Made by a program: the position numbers and the translations under genes. DNA of 64,000 nucleotides, taken from NCBI RefSeq assembly GCF_022343555.1, contig NZ_JAKQZH010000001.1, forward strand, positions 186,001-250,000, in the 5' to 3' direction. Source of the stretch: Marinobacter sp. C7 (GTDB lineage Bacteria; Pseudomonadota; Gammaproteobacteria; Pseudomonadales; Oleiphilaceae). Shown piece by piece: positions 12,719-21,810 of the stretch (its first letter is position 1; every line of letters starts with the position of its first letter). The notes under the pieces were generated by a model. It was not told the origin of the DNA and searched no databases. It saw only the letters and a program-made list of their open reading frames with translations.

Positions 12719-13725
12719 GCAAGCCGGTGATCCTGGCGCTGACCGCCGGCGAGCCTGCCGGCATCGGTCCCGAGCTGTGCCTTCAGCTGGCTCTGGAGCC
12801 CCGCCAGGCAGGTGTCGTGGTGGTGGCGAGCAAGGCACTGTTGGCCGAACGTGCGCGGATGCTGGGTCTTGAGGTGAAACTTCACGCCTGGCAGCCGGGT
12901 ACACTGCCCCGGATGGAGCCCGGTCACCTGTCGGTGTGGCCGGTGGAAGGCTGCGAGAACCTGGCCGCCGGCAAGACCGATCCTGCCAACAGTCGCTATG
13001 TCCTGAACACGCTGGAAGTTGCTGCCCGCGCCTGTTTGGCCGGACAGGTGGACGGAATGGTTACCGCACCGGTGCACAAGGGGGTGATCAATGAAGCCGG
13101 CATCGCCTTCAGTGGCCATACCGAATTTCTGCAGGAACTGTGCGGCGCCGAGCGGGTGGTGATGATGCTTGCCACCGACGAGTTGCGGGTCGCGCTGGTC
13201 ACCACCCACCTGCCGCTCCGGGACGTGGCCGATGCCATCACCCCCGAACGGCTGACCCAGGTAACCCGAATCCTCAACGCCGATCTCAAAACCTTCTTCG
13301 GCATCGCCGAACCCCGGATCCTGGTGGCGGGGCTTAATCCCCACGCCGGCGAAGGTGGCCACCTGGGCCGGGAGGAAATCGAGGTGATTGAACCCACCCT
13401 CGAGACATTGCGGGGCGAGGGCATCAAACTGACGGGACCCTTGCCGGCGGATACCCTGTTCACGCCGCACTGGCTGGATGACGCCGATGCCGTGCTGGCC
13501 ATGTACCATGACCAGGGCTTGCCGGTACTCAAGTTCCAGGGCTTCGGCCGGGCCGTGAACATTACCCTGGGCCTGCCCATCGTTCGCACGTCGGTGGACC
13601 ATGGCACCGCACTGGACCTGGCGGGAAGCGGAAAAGCCGATGCCGGCAGCCTGAAAACGGCCCTCCGTGTCGGTGAACATATGGCGCGGTGTCGGAAGGC
13701 GGCCAAACAAGAGAGCGAGTCGTGA
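12715..13725 (+). CDS. pdxA: 4-hydroxythreonine-4-phosphate dehydrogenase
   Basis: A 336-aa NAD-dependent enzyme of pyridoxal phosphate synthesis. Seen are [13 protein letters not shown] at the N-terminus, the [15 protein letters not shown] segment, GHTEFLQ, and the metal-ligand regions TTHLPL and [13 protein letters not shown], then MYHDQGL. It starts inside the surA stop (ATGA) and its stop overlaps the rsmA start (GTGA), so translation is coupled through three genes. Length is normal. Confidence 0.97.
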   Translation: MSKPVILALTAGEPAGIGPELCLQLALEPRQAGVVVVASKALLAERARMLGLEVKLHAWQPGTLPRMEPGHLSVWPVEGCENLAAGKTDPANSRYVLNTLEVAARACLAGQVDGMVTAPVHKGVINEAGIAFSGHTEFLQELCGAERVVMMLATDELRVALVTTHLPLRDVADAITPERLTQVTRILNADLKTFFGIAEPRILVAGLNPHAGEGGHLGREEIEVIEPTLETLRGEGIKLTGPLPADTLFTPHWLDDADAVLAMYHDQGLPVLKFQGFGRAVNITLGLPIVRTSVDHGTALDLAGSGKADAGSLKTALRVGEHMARCRKAAKQESES

Positions 13726-14546
13726 GTCAGAAATCCGGCCATCAGGCCAGAAAACGTTTTGGACAGAATTTCCTGCATGATCCGGGCGTGATCGAGCGCA
13801 TTGTGCGCGCCATCAATCCCAAGCCGGAGGATGCCATCGTCGAGATCGGCCCCGGGCTGGGCGCCCTGACGGAGGAAATCCTGGCGATCAATCCCAGGCT
13901 GCAGGTGGTGGAGCTGGACCGGGATCTGATTCCCGTGTTGCGCACCAAGTTCTTCAATTATCCGGAATTCCGTATCCACGAGGCCGACGCGCTGAAGTTT
14001 GATTTCAGTCAGCTGGTGCAGGACCGGCCGCTGCGAATCATTGGCAACCTGCCGTACAATATTTCCACTCCGCTGATCTTCCATCTGCTTGGCCAGGCCG
14101 GGGTGGTGCAGGACATGCATTTCATGCTGCAGAAGGAAGTGGTGCAACGTCTGGCGGCGGTTCCGGGAGACAACAACTACGGCCGATTGGGCATCATGGC
14201 CCAGTACTTCTGCAAGGTGCAGCCGTTGTTCGAGGTGGGCCCGGGAGCATTCAAGCCGGCCCCGAAAGTCGATTCCGCCATTGTCCGCCTGGTGCCCCAC
14301 GAAACGCTGCCGCATCCGGCCAGGGACCTGGCGACCCTGCAGGCGGTGGTCCGCACCGCGTTCAACGCGCGGCGCAAGACCCTGCGCAAGGCGCTGGGTG
14401 GAATGATCAGCGCCGAGCAACTGCAGGGCCTGGGCATCAACGACGGACTGCGCCCGGAAAACCTCAGCCTGGCGGACTACGTACACATTGCCGACTATCT
14501 TTTCGACCAGAAATCCGGAACCGGCGATGAGGTAAGTAATGACTGA
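13722..14546 (+). CDS. rsmA: 16S rRNA (adenine-1518/1519) dimethyltransferase
   Basis: A 274-aa KsgA-type methyltransferase that dimethylates two adenosines near the 3' end of 16S rRNA during 30S maturation. Motifs: [11 protein letters not shown] at the N-terminus, [10 protein letters not shown] for SAM binding, and catalytic NLPYNIS. The start is the GTG at 13722, overlapping the pdxA stop; a GTG 33 nt upstream would add 11 residues unlike the family. It overlaps apaH by 8 nt. Confidence 0.96.
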   Translation: MSQKSGHQARKRFGQNFLHDPGVIERIVRAINPKPEDAIVEIGPGLGALTEEILAINPRLQVVELDRDLIPVLRTKFFNYPEFRIHEADALKFDFSQLVQDRPLRIIGNLPYNISTPLIFHLLGQAGVVQDMHFMLQKEVVQRLAAVPGDNNYGRLGIMAQYFCKVQPLFEVGPGAFKPAPKVDSAIVRLVPHETLPHPARDLATLQAVVRTAFNARRKTLRKALGGMISAEQLQGLGINDGLRPENLSLADYVHIADYLFDQKSGTGDEVSND

Positions 14547-15339
14547 CTACGCCATCGGCGATATCCAGGGCTGCTATGAGCGGCTGCGGGATGTCCTGGC
14601 CAAGGTGGATTTTTCCCCCTCCCGCGATCGCCTGTGGGTGGCCGGAGACCTGATCAATCGTGGACCGTCCTCTCTCCAGACTCTCAGGTATATCGAGAGT
14701 CTGGGTGACAGCGCGGTGGTGGTTCTGGGTAACCATGACCTGCATCTGCTGGCGGTGGCACTGGGCGGTCACGCGCCGAAACGCAAGGACACCCTCCACG
14801 ATATCCTGGATGCCCCGGACTGTGACCGGTTGCTTCAGTGGCTGCGCCAGCAGAACTTCTGTGTCTATGACCGGAAGCGAAACTTCGTTATGGCCCATGC
14901 CGGACTTCCCCACATCTGGGCTGTGGAAGAGGCCGTCCGCTATGGCCGGGAGGTCGAGGCAGTGATCCGGAGCGACCAGGCGGAGTATTACTTTACCCAC
15001 ATGTACGGCAATCAACCCGAGCGCTGGGAGCCGGGTCTGACCGGGATGGACCGCTGGCGGGTGATCACCAACTACTTCACCCGGATGCGCTTTATCGCCG
15101 AAGACGGCACCCTGGAGCTGGCGACCAAGGAATCCGCAGGCAATGCCCCCGAGGGCTATGCGCCCTGGTTCCGCTTCCCGAGACAGGACGATGTCCGTGT
15201 CATCTTTGGTCACTGGGCGGCGCTCGAGGGCAATACCGGCAGTGACCGGTTTATCGGTCTGGACACCGGTTGTGTCTGGGGCGGTGTGCTGACCGTGATG
15301 AACCTGGATACCGGAGAAAAGATCCACTGTGACTGCTGA
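14539..15339 (+). CDS. apaH: Bis(5'-nucleosyl)-tetraphosphatase (symmetrical)
   Basis: A 266-aa metallophosphatase that splits Ap4A into two ADP and can also decap Np4-capped RNA. Metal-binding motifs are [11 protein letters not shown] at the N-terminus, [10 protein letters not shown], and LGNHDLHL, with [12 protein letters not shown] and [10 protein letters not shown] further on. It ends the lptD-surA-pdxA-rsmA-apaH series and overlaps rsmA by 8 nt. The size matches the family. Confidence 0.96.
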   Translation: MTDYAIGDIQGCYERLRDVLAKVDFSPSRDRLWVAGDLINRGPSSLQTLRYIESLGDSAVVVLGNHDLHLLAVALGGHAPKRKDTLHDILDAPDCDRLLQWLRQQNFCVYDRKRNFVMAHAGLPHIWAVEEAVRYGREVEAVIRSDQAEYYFTHMYGNQPERWEPGLTGMDRWRVITNYFTRMRFIAEDGTLELATKESAGNAPEGYAPWFRFPRQDDVRVIFGHWAALEGNTGSDRFIGLDTGCVWGGVLTVMNLDTGEKIHCDC

Positions 15340-15364
15340 AGCCTCCCGATCGACAGGACCGGTC

Positions 15365-15739
15365 ATGCGCTGGCCGCTGGTTGCCGGGGCCCTGTTGGCC
15401 TTGCTGGCGGTCATGGCCGGCGCTTTTGGCGCCCACGGCTTGCGCCGGATGGTGAGTGAGCGGACCCTCGAGGTATTCCAGACCGCGGTTACCTATCAGA
15501 TGTACCATGCCCTGGCGCTGATACTGGTTGCCGTGCTGGCGGGTGTCGGCATGTCGCGGCGTTTGCTCGGGATTGCGGCCGGGTTTTACCTGGCGGGTGT
15601 GCTGCTGTTCAGCGGCAGCCTGTATCTGCTGGTATTCACCGGTTATCACTGGCTGGGTCCGCTGACCCCGCTGGGTGGTGTATGCTTCATGATTGGCTGG
15701 GGGCTGCTGGTTACTGCAGGCCTCCGGCGCGAAGGCTGA
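15365..15739 (+). CDS. DUF423 family inner-membrane protein
   Basis: A 124-aa hydrophobic protein with about four membrane helices and the family signature GAFGAHGLRR near the N-terminus, followed by FQTAVTYQMYHALALI. It belongs to the YgdD/DUF423 family of unknown role. I place the start at 15365, preceded by AGGA at good spacing; a GTG at 15329 would overlap apaH and add 12 polar residues. It lies between apaH and thiS, 24 nt before the latter, so co-transcription is likely. Confidence 0.85.
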   Translation: MRWPLVAGALLALLAVMAGAFGAHGLRRMVSERTLEVFQTAVTYQMYHALALILVAVLAGVGMSRRLLGIAAGFYLAGVLLFSGSLYLLVFTGYHWLGPLTPLGGVCFMIGWGLLVTAGLRREG

Positions 15740-15763
15740 ATCAATGCGAGGTGTGACAGCAAC

Positions 15764-15964
15764 ATGCAGGTAGAAGTAAACGGCGATGCGATGGAGCTCC
15801 CGGACGGTGCCACCGTCTCGGTCCTGATTGAATGCCTGGCTCTGACCGGCAAGCGGCTGGCGGTGGAAGTCAACGAGGATATCGTGCCCCGCAGCCAGCA
15901 CCCGGAATTTACCCTGAACCCCGGCGACCGCGTTGAAGTGGTTCATGCCATCGGCGGCGGCTGA
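15764..15964 (+). CDS. thiS: Thiamine biosynthesis sulfur carrier protein
   Basis: A 66-aa ubiquitin-fold protein ending in Gly-Gly-Gly, the tail that is adenylated by ThiF and turned into a thiocarboxylate. The middle [15 protein letters not shown] and the [13 protein letters not shown] end are typical. It is 73 nt upstream of thiG, the thiazole synthase that takes its sulfur. Neither thiF nor thiH/thiO is in the window. Confidence 0.95.
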   Translation: MQVEVNGDAMELPDGATVSVLIECLALTGKRLAVEVNEDIVPRSQHPEFTLNPGDRVEVVHAIGGG

Positions 15965-16037
15965 CCCGACGTCCCGCAAGTATTATTGGCGGCAATCGCC
16001 GTATCCAGATCAAATATTCAGACTACCCGGAAAGGCT

Positions 16038-16847
16038 ATGACCGATACTCCCGAAGTTCAGCTCCCCGAAGACAAGCCCCTGGAAATTGCCGGCCGTGTC
16101 TACCAGTCCCGACTGCTGGTAGGCACCGGCAAATACCGTGACATGATGGAAACCGGCCACGCCATCGAGGCCAGCGGCGCCGAGATCGTCACCGTCGCTG
16201 TACGCCGCACCAACCTGGGCCAGAACCCGGACGAGCCCAACCTGCTGGATGTCATCTCCCCGGAGAGCTACACCATTCTTCCCAACACCGCTGGCTGTTA
16301 CACCGCGAAAGATGCGGTGCGTACCTGCAAGCTGGCCCGGGAGCTGCTGGATGGCCATGACCTGGTCAAGCTGGAGGTGCTCGGTGAAGAAAAGACCCTT
16401 TATCCGAACATGACCGAAACCCTGGTGGCTGCCGAGGAGCTGATCAGGGACGGCTTCAAGGTTATGGTCTACTGCTCCGACGATCCGCTGCTGGCCAAGC
16501 GTCTGGAAGAAATGGGCTGCGTGGCCATCATGCCTCTCGGTGCGCCCATCGGCTCCGGTCTGGGCATCCAGAACCGCTACAACATCAGGCTCATTGTCGA
16601 GAACGCCAGCGTACCCGTACTGGTGGATGCCGGAGTCGGCACCGCTTCGGACGCGACCATTGCCATGGAACTGGGCTGTGACGGCGTGCTCATGAACACC
16701 GCCATTGCCCAGGCGCGGGACCCCATCAAGATGGCCAACGCCATGCGCCTGGCCATCGAAGCCGGCCGCGAAGCCTATCTGGCGGGCCGGATGCCCAAGA
16801 AGATGTATGCCAGTGCGTCCTCGCCGATTGATGGAACCTTTTTCTGA
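16038..16847 (+). CDS. thiG: Thiazole synthase
   Basis: A 269-aa TIM-barrel that condenses DXP, dehydroglycine and ThiS-thiocarboxylate to the thiazole phosphate of thiamine. The Schiff-base lysine is Lys111 in DLVKLEVLG; other marks are [19 protein letters not shown], and the phosphate-binding PLGAPIGSG and [12 protein letters not shown] start at the ATG at 16038; the open frame reaches back into thiS but those residues are not family-like. It is followed by three palindromic repeats instead of the trmB gene often found here. Confidence 0.96.
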   Translation: MTDTPEVQLPEDKPLEIAGRVYQSRLLVGTGKYRDMMETGHAIEASGAEIVTVAVRRTNLGQNPDEPNLLDVISPESYTILPNTAGCYTAKDAVRTCKLARELLDGHDLVKLEVLGEEKTLYPNMTETLVAAEELIRDGFKVMVYCSDDPLLAKRLEEMGCVAIMPLGAPIGSGLGIQNRYNIRLIVENASVPVLVDAGVGTASDATIAMELGCDGVLMNTAIAQARDPIKMANAMRLAIEAGREAYLAGRMPKKMYASASSPIDGTFF

Positions 16848-16896
16848 GGGTGAAAGGTGGGGGGCGAATGTGACCCCTAGCCCAGAATGTGAAAAA

Positions 16897-17049
16897 GGGG
16901 GCGGATGAAGGCTTTCATCTGGCCCCAGGTTCGTGTCACATCCGAAGTCCGACAGTTTAAAACGGGGTCAGAAGAAAGCGTTCTTCTGACCCCATCCTCG
17001 AAGTCAGATAAATAAAAAGGGGGTCAGATGAAATCTGTCATCTGACCCC
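16897..17049. repeat. Array of three 30-nt palindromic elements (thiG-slmA gap)
   Basis: Three elements of exactly 30 nt: 16897-16926 (degenerate), 16964-16993 (perfect 13-bp arms, GGGGTCAGAAGAA with TTCTTCTGACCCC, AGCG loop) and 17020-17049 (12-bp arms GGGGTCAGATGA with TCATCTGACCCC). The same family forms a four-copy array at 60216-60386. They look like REP-type dispersed palindromes and fill most of the 259-nt gap between thiG and slmA. No transposase is nearby. Confidence 0.85.
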
Positions 17050-17106
17050 ATGTTCAATCAAAACATCGATCATAAAAACCAAAATTCAGAGCGCTGTAGT
17101 CCTGTC

Positions 17107-17694
17107 ATGACCGATCAGAAACCCAGTCGCCGCGAGGCGATTCTCCACGCCCTGGTGGAACTGCTGGAAACCGACCCGGGCGCCCGTATCACTACCGCCG
17201 GCCTCGCCCGCACGGTGGGCGTCACCGAGGCCGCCCTCTATCGCCACTTTCCCAGCAAGCGGAAAATGTTCGAGGCCCTCATCGAGTTTGCCGAGGAAGC
17301 GGTGTTCTCGCGCTGCCAGGTGATCCTGCAGGAGCAGGATGATGTGCGCGGCCGCCTGCAGCAGTTGGCCCATCTGGTGCTGGTATTTGCCGAGCGCAAC
17401 CCGGGCCTGTGCTGTGTACTGACGGGCGACGCCCTGATGGGGGAGAACGAGTCGCTGCGCAAGCGTGCCTCCCAGTTCTTCGAGCGCCTGGAGACCCAGG
17501 TTCGTCAGGCCCTGAAGGAAGGCGAAATCCGCCAGGGGCTCAGGCCGAGAACCAGTGCTTCCCGGGGCGCCGACTTTGTCATGGTGTTCCTGGAAGGCCG
17601 GATTCAGCGGTTTGTCCGCTCTTCGTTCTCCCGGTTGCCGTCCACCGATTTCGAAGAGAGCTGGGGGCTGGTTTCCGAGGGCGTCTGGGGTTGA
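17107..17694 (+). CDS. slmA: Nucleoid occlusion factor SlmA (TetR fold)
   Basis: A 195-aa TetR-family DNA-binding protein that blocks FtsZ ring assembly over the nucleoid. The N-terminal HTH (ITTAGLARTVGVTEAALYRHFPSKRKMFEALIEF) and the C-terminal FVMVFLEGRIQRFVRSSFSRLP are the SlmA pattern. Start at ATG 17107; the longer frame back to 17050 runs through repeat sequence and is not credible. The usual neighbours (argB, algC, dut, coaBC) are absent, and the gene is isolated between repeat elements. Confidence 0.93.
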   Translation: MTDQKPSRREAILHALVELLETDPGARITTAGLARTVGVTEAALYRHFPSKRKMFEALIEFAEEAVFSRCQVILQEQDDVRGRLQQLAHLVLVFAERNPGLCCVLTGDALMGENESLRKRASQFFERLETQVRQALKEGEIRQGLRPRTSASRGADFVMVFLEGRIQRFVRSSFSRLPSTDFEESWGLVSEGVWG

Positions 17695-17740
17695 GCCTGG
17701 TGTATCCATGCCCCCTAGCCTGATTGTTTCGGTGGGGGGC

Positions 17741-17844
17741 GAAGGCGGGAAGGGCTTTCCCGGAACCGCTACAAGCACGTCCCTGTGCGCTTGACTCCGG
17801 CCATCCATGGCCTCCGACATTCCGGGAAAGCCCTTCCCACCTTC
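17741..17844. repeat. Branched inverted-repeat element, copy 1
   Basis: A 104-nt element. The outer arms 17741-17765 and 17820-17844 match at 24 of 25 positions as an inverted repeat (centre GGGAAGGGCTTTCCCGGAA). They enclose a 54-nt core at 17766-17819 that itself contains GGCCA/TGGCC and ACAAGC/GCTTGT stems, predicting a three-way junction. The core is about 85% identical to the reverse complement of the core in copy 2. No ORF is present. From 17695 to 18094 there is no gene; the rest of the gap shows nothing recognisable. Confidence 0.85.
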
Positions 17845-17932
17845 ACACTCAGAACTTCCGAGATATTGGTACTTCGTTAACCGATTAAAGCTAGCCGCTC
17901 ATCTTTTCTTGCGATACCTCCTGGTGCACGAC

Positions 17933-18044
17933 CGGTCCGGGTGGGGCTTCCCTTCACAGAATGTTGAAGGCCAAGGATGGCCTGAAACAAGCGCACATGG
18001 ACGTGCTCGTAGCGGTTCTGTGAAGGGAAGCCCCAGCCGGGCCG
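17933..18044. repeat. Branched inverted-repeat element, copy 2
   Basis: A 112-nt element in opposite orientation to copy 1. Outer arms 17933-17961 and 18016-18044 match at 27 of 29 positions (centre GGGGCTTCCCTTCACAGAA). The enclosed core, 17962-18015, is again exactly 54 nt, with AGGCC/GGCCT and a near-perfect ACAAGC/GCTCGT stem. The arms are different in sequence from those of copy 1, but each pair remains self-complementary. It ends 50 nt before the stop of the IMPase-like gene. Confidence 0.85.
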
Positions 18045-18094
18045 AACACCCAGACCGGCAGGCTGGGGAACCAGGTAGAGGTGGAATCAGAAAC

Positions 18095-18919
18095 TCAGTC
18101 ATACCCCGAGGCAGACCGGAGAATGGAGCGCACCGGCTCCCAGACCGCGGGTGCCGAAATCAGGATGTCACGCCCCCAGAGATCGGCCGGATAACCCACC
18201 GGTACCTCGCCGAAGTGACCGGCCGTGGCACCGGCTTCCTTTGCAATCAGGCGGGCCGCCGCGAAGTCCCAGGGACTGACGTTCTCGTAGTAGATATCCA
18301 GCCGGCCACAGGCCACCCAGCAGATATCCAGGGCTGCCGAGCCGATGCGGCGCAGGTCCCGGCACTGGTGGATCATGGCATCCAGGCGGCGGACCAGGGG
18401 CTCAAGGTTGTCCTTGGTGTAGGGGAAACCGGTAGCGAACAGCGACTGGCGGGGCTCGGTGACGCCGCTGTGTTTGATCGGTTTGCCGTTGAGGGTGGCG
18501 CCTTCGCCTTTGGTGGCCCGGAAAGTCTCGCCGGGAAAGGGCGCGTGGACCACGCCGGCCTGGACTTCGCCTTTTTCGGCATAGGCAATGGAGACCGCCA
18601 CCTGGGGGTGGCCGTAGGCGTAGTTCACCGTGCCGTCGATCGGGTCCACGATCCACAGGGGCGTGTCCAGTTCTTCCGCCTGGGACAGGTCCGGCATGGT
18701 TTCTTCGGACAGGATGCGGTGGTCGGGGAACCGTTTGCGAATCGCGCCGGTGATGAACTCGTCGGCCATTACATCGGCGTGGGTGACCAGTTCGGTTTGA
18801 TGCTTGTAGTCGGTGCGGAGGGTGTTGTCTTCGCGCTCGCGGCGGATCAGTTCCCCGGCTTCGCGGGCCAGGGTTTCGGCAAAATCGGTGATGTCGCGAA
18901 GGGAAACAGGATCAGACAT
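18095..18919 (-). CDS. Inositol monophosphatase family protein
   Basis: A 274-aa Mg-dependent, Li-sensitive phosphatase-fold protein. The metal-binding signature WIVDPIDGTVNYA is at about 88-100, preceded by ILSEET (Glu ligand), and WDFAAARLIAKEAGA forms the second signature. Substrate could be inositol phosphates, PAP or a sugar phosphate; SuhB and CysQ are related, and I cannot choose. It lies downstream of the aminotransferase gene on the same strand. Its ribosome binding site is inside a strong hairpin that reaches the start codon. Confidence 0.88.
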   Translation of the reverse strand: MSDPVSLRDITDFAETLAREAGELIRREREDNTLRTDYKHQTELVTHADVMADEFITGAIRKRFPDHRILSEETMPDLSQAEELDTPLWIVDPIDGTVNYAYGHPQVAVSIAYAEKGEVQAGVVHAPFPGETFRATKGEGATLNGKPIKHSGVTEPRQSLFATGFPYTKDNLEPLVRRLDAMIHQCRDLRRIGSAALDICWVACGRLDIYYENVSPWDFAAARLIAKEAGATAGHFGEVPVGYPADLWGRDILISAPAVWEPVRSILRSASGYD

Positions 18920-18953
18920 GGCGCCCTCATTGATCGCATGGAGTGAGGGCGCC
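18920..18953 (-). promoter_or_regulatory. RBS-sequestering hairpin at start of IMPase-like gene
   Basis: In the minus-strand transcript a perfect 10-bp stem, GGCGCCCTCA with TGAGGGCGCC, closes a 14-nt loop and abuts the AUG. The only plausible Shine-Dalgarno, GAGGG, is within the 3' arm, and the A of AUG can extend the stem by one pair. No U-tract follows, so it is not an obvious terminator. Confidence 0.6.
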
Positions 18954-18970
18954 AGTCTAACACGATGGGC

Positions 18971-20266
18971 CTACAGGCTTTGCAGCCAGCGTTCCATCTT
19001 GTCCATGGCCAGGACCAGGCGCGGGCAGGCCTGGTCGACGAAGGCATCGTCCAGCTCCTGCCCGGCATAATCACCACCGGCAAGTTTCAGGGCCTCGGCA
19101 CCATCGAAGTCGACGAAGGCCAGGCGTGCTCCCAGGTGATCCGGTACGAAGCCGAAATCGCTGGAGGGCAGGATGGCCACGCCGGTATTCTCCAGCAGGG
19201 CCGTGCAGAAGGCCTGGGAGGTCTTGATATCCTTGCGCGCCAACTGCTCCCGGAAGTTGGAGAAGTCCGGAAACAGGTAGAACGCCCCCTCAGGCTTCTG
19301 TACCACCGCGCCCATATCGCTCAGGCGGCGGTGCATATACTCACCGACGACCTTCAGCACACGACGGGATTGCTTCAGGTACTCGTCGATATCGTCGCCA
19401 CCCTGGAAGGCGGAAATGGCAGCGTGCTGGATCGGTGCACTGGTGGCGGTGTAGGTCTCACTGGCGATGATCGCCATGGCATCCAGCAGCGGACGCAGCT
19501 CGGGGGGGAAGATGAACGTGCCCAGGCGCCAGCCACCGGCGCCGGCCCACTTGGACAGGCCCGTGCTGATGATGGTGCCTTCCGGATAATAGCGGGCAAT
19601 GGACTTGTGCTTGCCTTCGAAGTGGACCTCGCCGTAAATCTCGTCAGAAAGCAGGATCAGCTTGTACTTTCGCGCCACGTTGGCAATCGCCAGCAGCTGG
19701 TCGTCGGTGTAGGTGCAGCCGGTCGGGTTGGACGGATAGTTCAAAATCAGGATGCGCGGCCGCGACGGGTCGTCCCGGCAGATGATGTCCAGTTCCTCGG
19801 CGGTCAGCTGCCAGTTGTTCTCGGCATGAGTCGGCAGCCAGTGGACGGAGCGGCCAATGATGCGGGCCTGGGGCGCGTAGGACACCCAGCTCGGGCGCGG
19901 GATCAGCAGGTCACCGTAGTAGGCCAGCTGAAGCATGAACAAGAGCTCCTTGGAGCCCGGCCCGATCAGCACGTCCTCCCAGGTGCACCGCATGCGTTCG
20001 TTGCGGTTGATATAGCCGGCAATGGCTTCGCGCAGGCCCCTGAGGCCTTTCACCGGGAGATAGTCCTTTTCGTGGGCGTGCTCCTTGAGCGCGTCCACTA
20101 CGCGATCAGGTACCGGGAACGGGGACTGGCCCAGACCCAGCTTGATGATGTCTTTTCCTTCGGAACGGAGTTGGTTGCTCAGTTCGTTGATGCGGAGGGT
20201 GGCAGAGGGCTGGATGCCCCGGACGTTCAGGTTGATCGCGTATCGGTGGTCGTTTTTGATGTCCAT
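18971..20266 (-). CDS. PLP-dependent class I/II aminotransferase
   Basis: A 431-aa fold-type I aminotransferase. The PLP lysine is in STGLSKWAGAGGWRLG; NYPSNPTGCTYT and LSDEIYGEVHFEGK supply cofactor contacts, and SWVSYAPQARIIG aligns with the aromatic-stacking loop. It resembles AspC/ArAT-like enzymes, but the substrate is not readable from motifs. ATG at 20266 is preferred to GTG at 20299 because the earlier codons are not family-like. It is upstream of the IMPase-like gene, with a 51-nt gap that contains the hairpin described there. Confidence 0.87.
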   Translation of the reverse strand: MDIKNDHRYAINLNVRGIQPSATLRINELSNQLRSEGKDIIKLGLGQSPFPVPDRVVDALKEHAHEKDYLPVKGLRGLREAIAGYINRNERMRCTWEDVLIGPGSKELLFMLQLAYYGDLLIPRPSWVSYAPQARIIGRSVHWLPTHAENNWQLTAEELDIICRDDPSRPRILILNYPSNPTGCTYTDDQLLAIANVARKYKLILLSDEIYGEVHFEGKHKSIARYYPEGTIISTGLSKWAGAGGWRLGTFIFPPELRPLLDAMAIIASETYTATSAPIQHAAISAFQGGDDIDEYLKQSRRVLKVVGEYMHRRLSDMGAVVQKPEGAFYLFPDFSNFREQLARKDIKTSQAFCTALLENTGVAILPSSDFGFVPDHLGARLAFVDFDGAEALKLAGGDYAGQELDDAFVDQACPRLVLAMDKMERWLQSL

Positions 20267-20388
20267 TGTTCCGGTCTGTGGTTTGGAAATGACCGTCACA
20301 GTATAGGAAACGCAAACATATCTGTGATGTCCACGCGGATAGGTGATTGCCGAAGAACCGGGGCCTACTTTGGTCGATGTTGTCCCGC

Positions 20389-21699
20389 CTAGCGCGACAA
20401 GACCCAGACCTCGACCCGGCCGTTGCGCTGACTGCCCCGACCGCCGACCGGCATGTAATGCCCGTATCCGGTGTAGGCCACATCGGGGATTCCCTCTGCC
20501 CCCAGTGCCTTGCGGACCGACAGTGCCCGCAACTCGGAGATCATCTGGGCGCGCAGTTCGTTGCTCTGCTGGTCGGCGAATCCGATCAGCATCAGGTCGT
20601 CCGCGGTCTTTCCGGTCTGCTCGAGGTAGTGTCCGACCCGGCGCAGGTCCCGCAATGCCTTGTTGTCGAGTTTGGTGCGACCCTCGGCAAACCGGAAGTT
20701 GACGGTCAGGCGCCGGTACTGGGCGGTCAGGCGGTGGAAGGACTGGGGCACGGAGTTGTCGAACTCCGGTTTGACGGCAATCGGATTCTGGGAAATGAAC
20801 CCGGATTCGGCCACCAGTTTCTGGCCCTCGCTCGACAGGGCGAAGTCAATCAGTCCGGCTGCCAGTTTCCCGTCCGGCTTGCCAGGGGTATACATGAACA
20901 GTCTACGGGACAGAGGATAGTCCTCACTGGCCACCGTCAGCTGGTTCGGCTTGAGTGCAGGCGCGTCGCCCTCGGAGATCGCCAGCACCTTGCTGTTGCG
21001 CACCGACGCCAGACCGGCAAAGCCGATACCGGCAGGATCCCGGCTGACATCATCGGACAGTTGATCGTTGGATTCATACCGGACAGCTGAGGGGGCCAGC
21101 GTATATTGCTTGCCCAGCACCAGTGACTTGAAGGTATCCCAGGTGCCCGAACGGTCGTCCCGGGCATAAAGCCTGATCGGCCGGTCCGGGCCGCCGACCT
21201 CGGACCAGTTGCGGATCTGACCCGCGTAGATCCTGCCCAGGGTGTCGATCGTGAGCCGGCTGACGGGGTTGGCAGGGTGGACAAGGATGGCCAGGCCGTC
21301 GATCGCAATCACGTGTTCGCTGTCGAGGGTGGTCAGGTCGGCGCGATTGCGGAACTGCTCGGCTTCCGTGGGCTTTGCGGGCCGGGACGACGCCCAGATA
21401 TCGGCCTTGCCCTCGACCAGCGCCTTGTAGCCGGTGCTGGAGCCGTGGGCGGCAACCATAACCTTCACCTGTTTGCCGTTGTCAGCGACGGTAATGAGTT
21501 GCTCGTTTTCCCGCCCGGTGGGTTTCAACGCGGGGGCGGTGCCGGTGAGCTGTTCGAGATAGCCGGAGACGAGCATCGGAGCCAGGGTGGCGCCGACAGT
21601 ATTGGAGCCGTGGATCTGCAGATCCGCGGCCAGTGTATGGATACCATGGGTCATCATGGCCAGCAGTGTCACGATCTTGAAGGAGTGCAGTCTGCGCAT
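20389..21699 (-). CDS. PstS-like substrate-binding domain fused to OmpA-like domain
   Basis: A 436-aa exported protein. After a signal peptide (cleavage near LAADL) comes a periplasmic binding domain of the PstS type (LQIHGSNTVGATLAPMLV, YARDDRSGTWDTF, DPAGIGFAGL), followed by a C-terminal OmpA-like peptidoglycan-binding domain of about 110 residues (IGFADQQSNELRAQMISELRALSVRKAL). No pst transporter genes are nearby, so it may tether a phosphate-binding domain to the cell wall rather than feed an ABC importer. ATG at 21699 has AAGGA at good spacing. Confidence 0.8.
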   Translation of the reverse strand: MRRLHSFKIVTLLAMMTHGIHTLAADLQIHGSNTVGATLAPMLVSGYLEQLTGTAPALKPTGRENEQLITVADNGKQVKVMVAAHGSSTGYKALVEGKADIWASSRPAKPTEAEQFRNRADLTTLDSEHVIAIDGLAILVHPANPVSRLTIDTLGRIYAGQIRNWSEVGGPDRPIRLYARDDRSGTWDTFKSLVLGKQYTLAPSAVRYESNDQLSDDVSRDPAGIGFAGLASVRNSKVLAISEGDAPALKPNQLTVASEDYPLSRRLFMYTPGKPDGKLAAGLIDFALSSEGQKLVAESGFISQNPIAVKPEFDNSVPQSFHRLTAQYRRLTVNFRFAEGRTKLDNKALRDLRRVGHYLEQTGKTADDLMLIGFADQQSNELRAQMISELRALSVRKALGAEGIPDVAYTGYGHYMPVGGRGSQRNGRVEVWVLSR

Positions 21700-21810
21700 T
21701 CGTGGATCCTTGTCGCAATGGAGGTTCGGAAACATCCGGCAGAATGCTGCAGAAATATGACAGGCAGGTTTCAGGCAGGTAACCAATTGTTGCCGACTGG
21801 GATCCAGGTC

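Noticed and set aside
16897..17049. Palindrome array as a possible CRISPR
   Set aside because: Units are self-complementary, spacers are short and uneven, only three copies are present and no cas genes exist.
18965..20392. 475-codon open frame antisense to the aminotransferase gene
   Set aside because: The aminotransferase has an intact PLP site on the opposite strand; this is its shadow.
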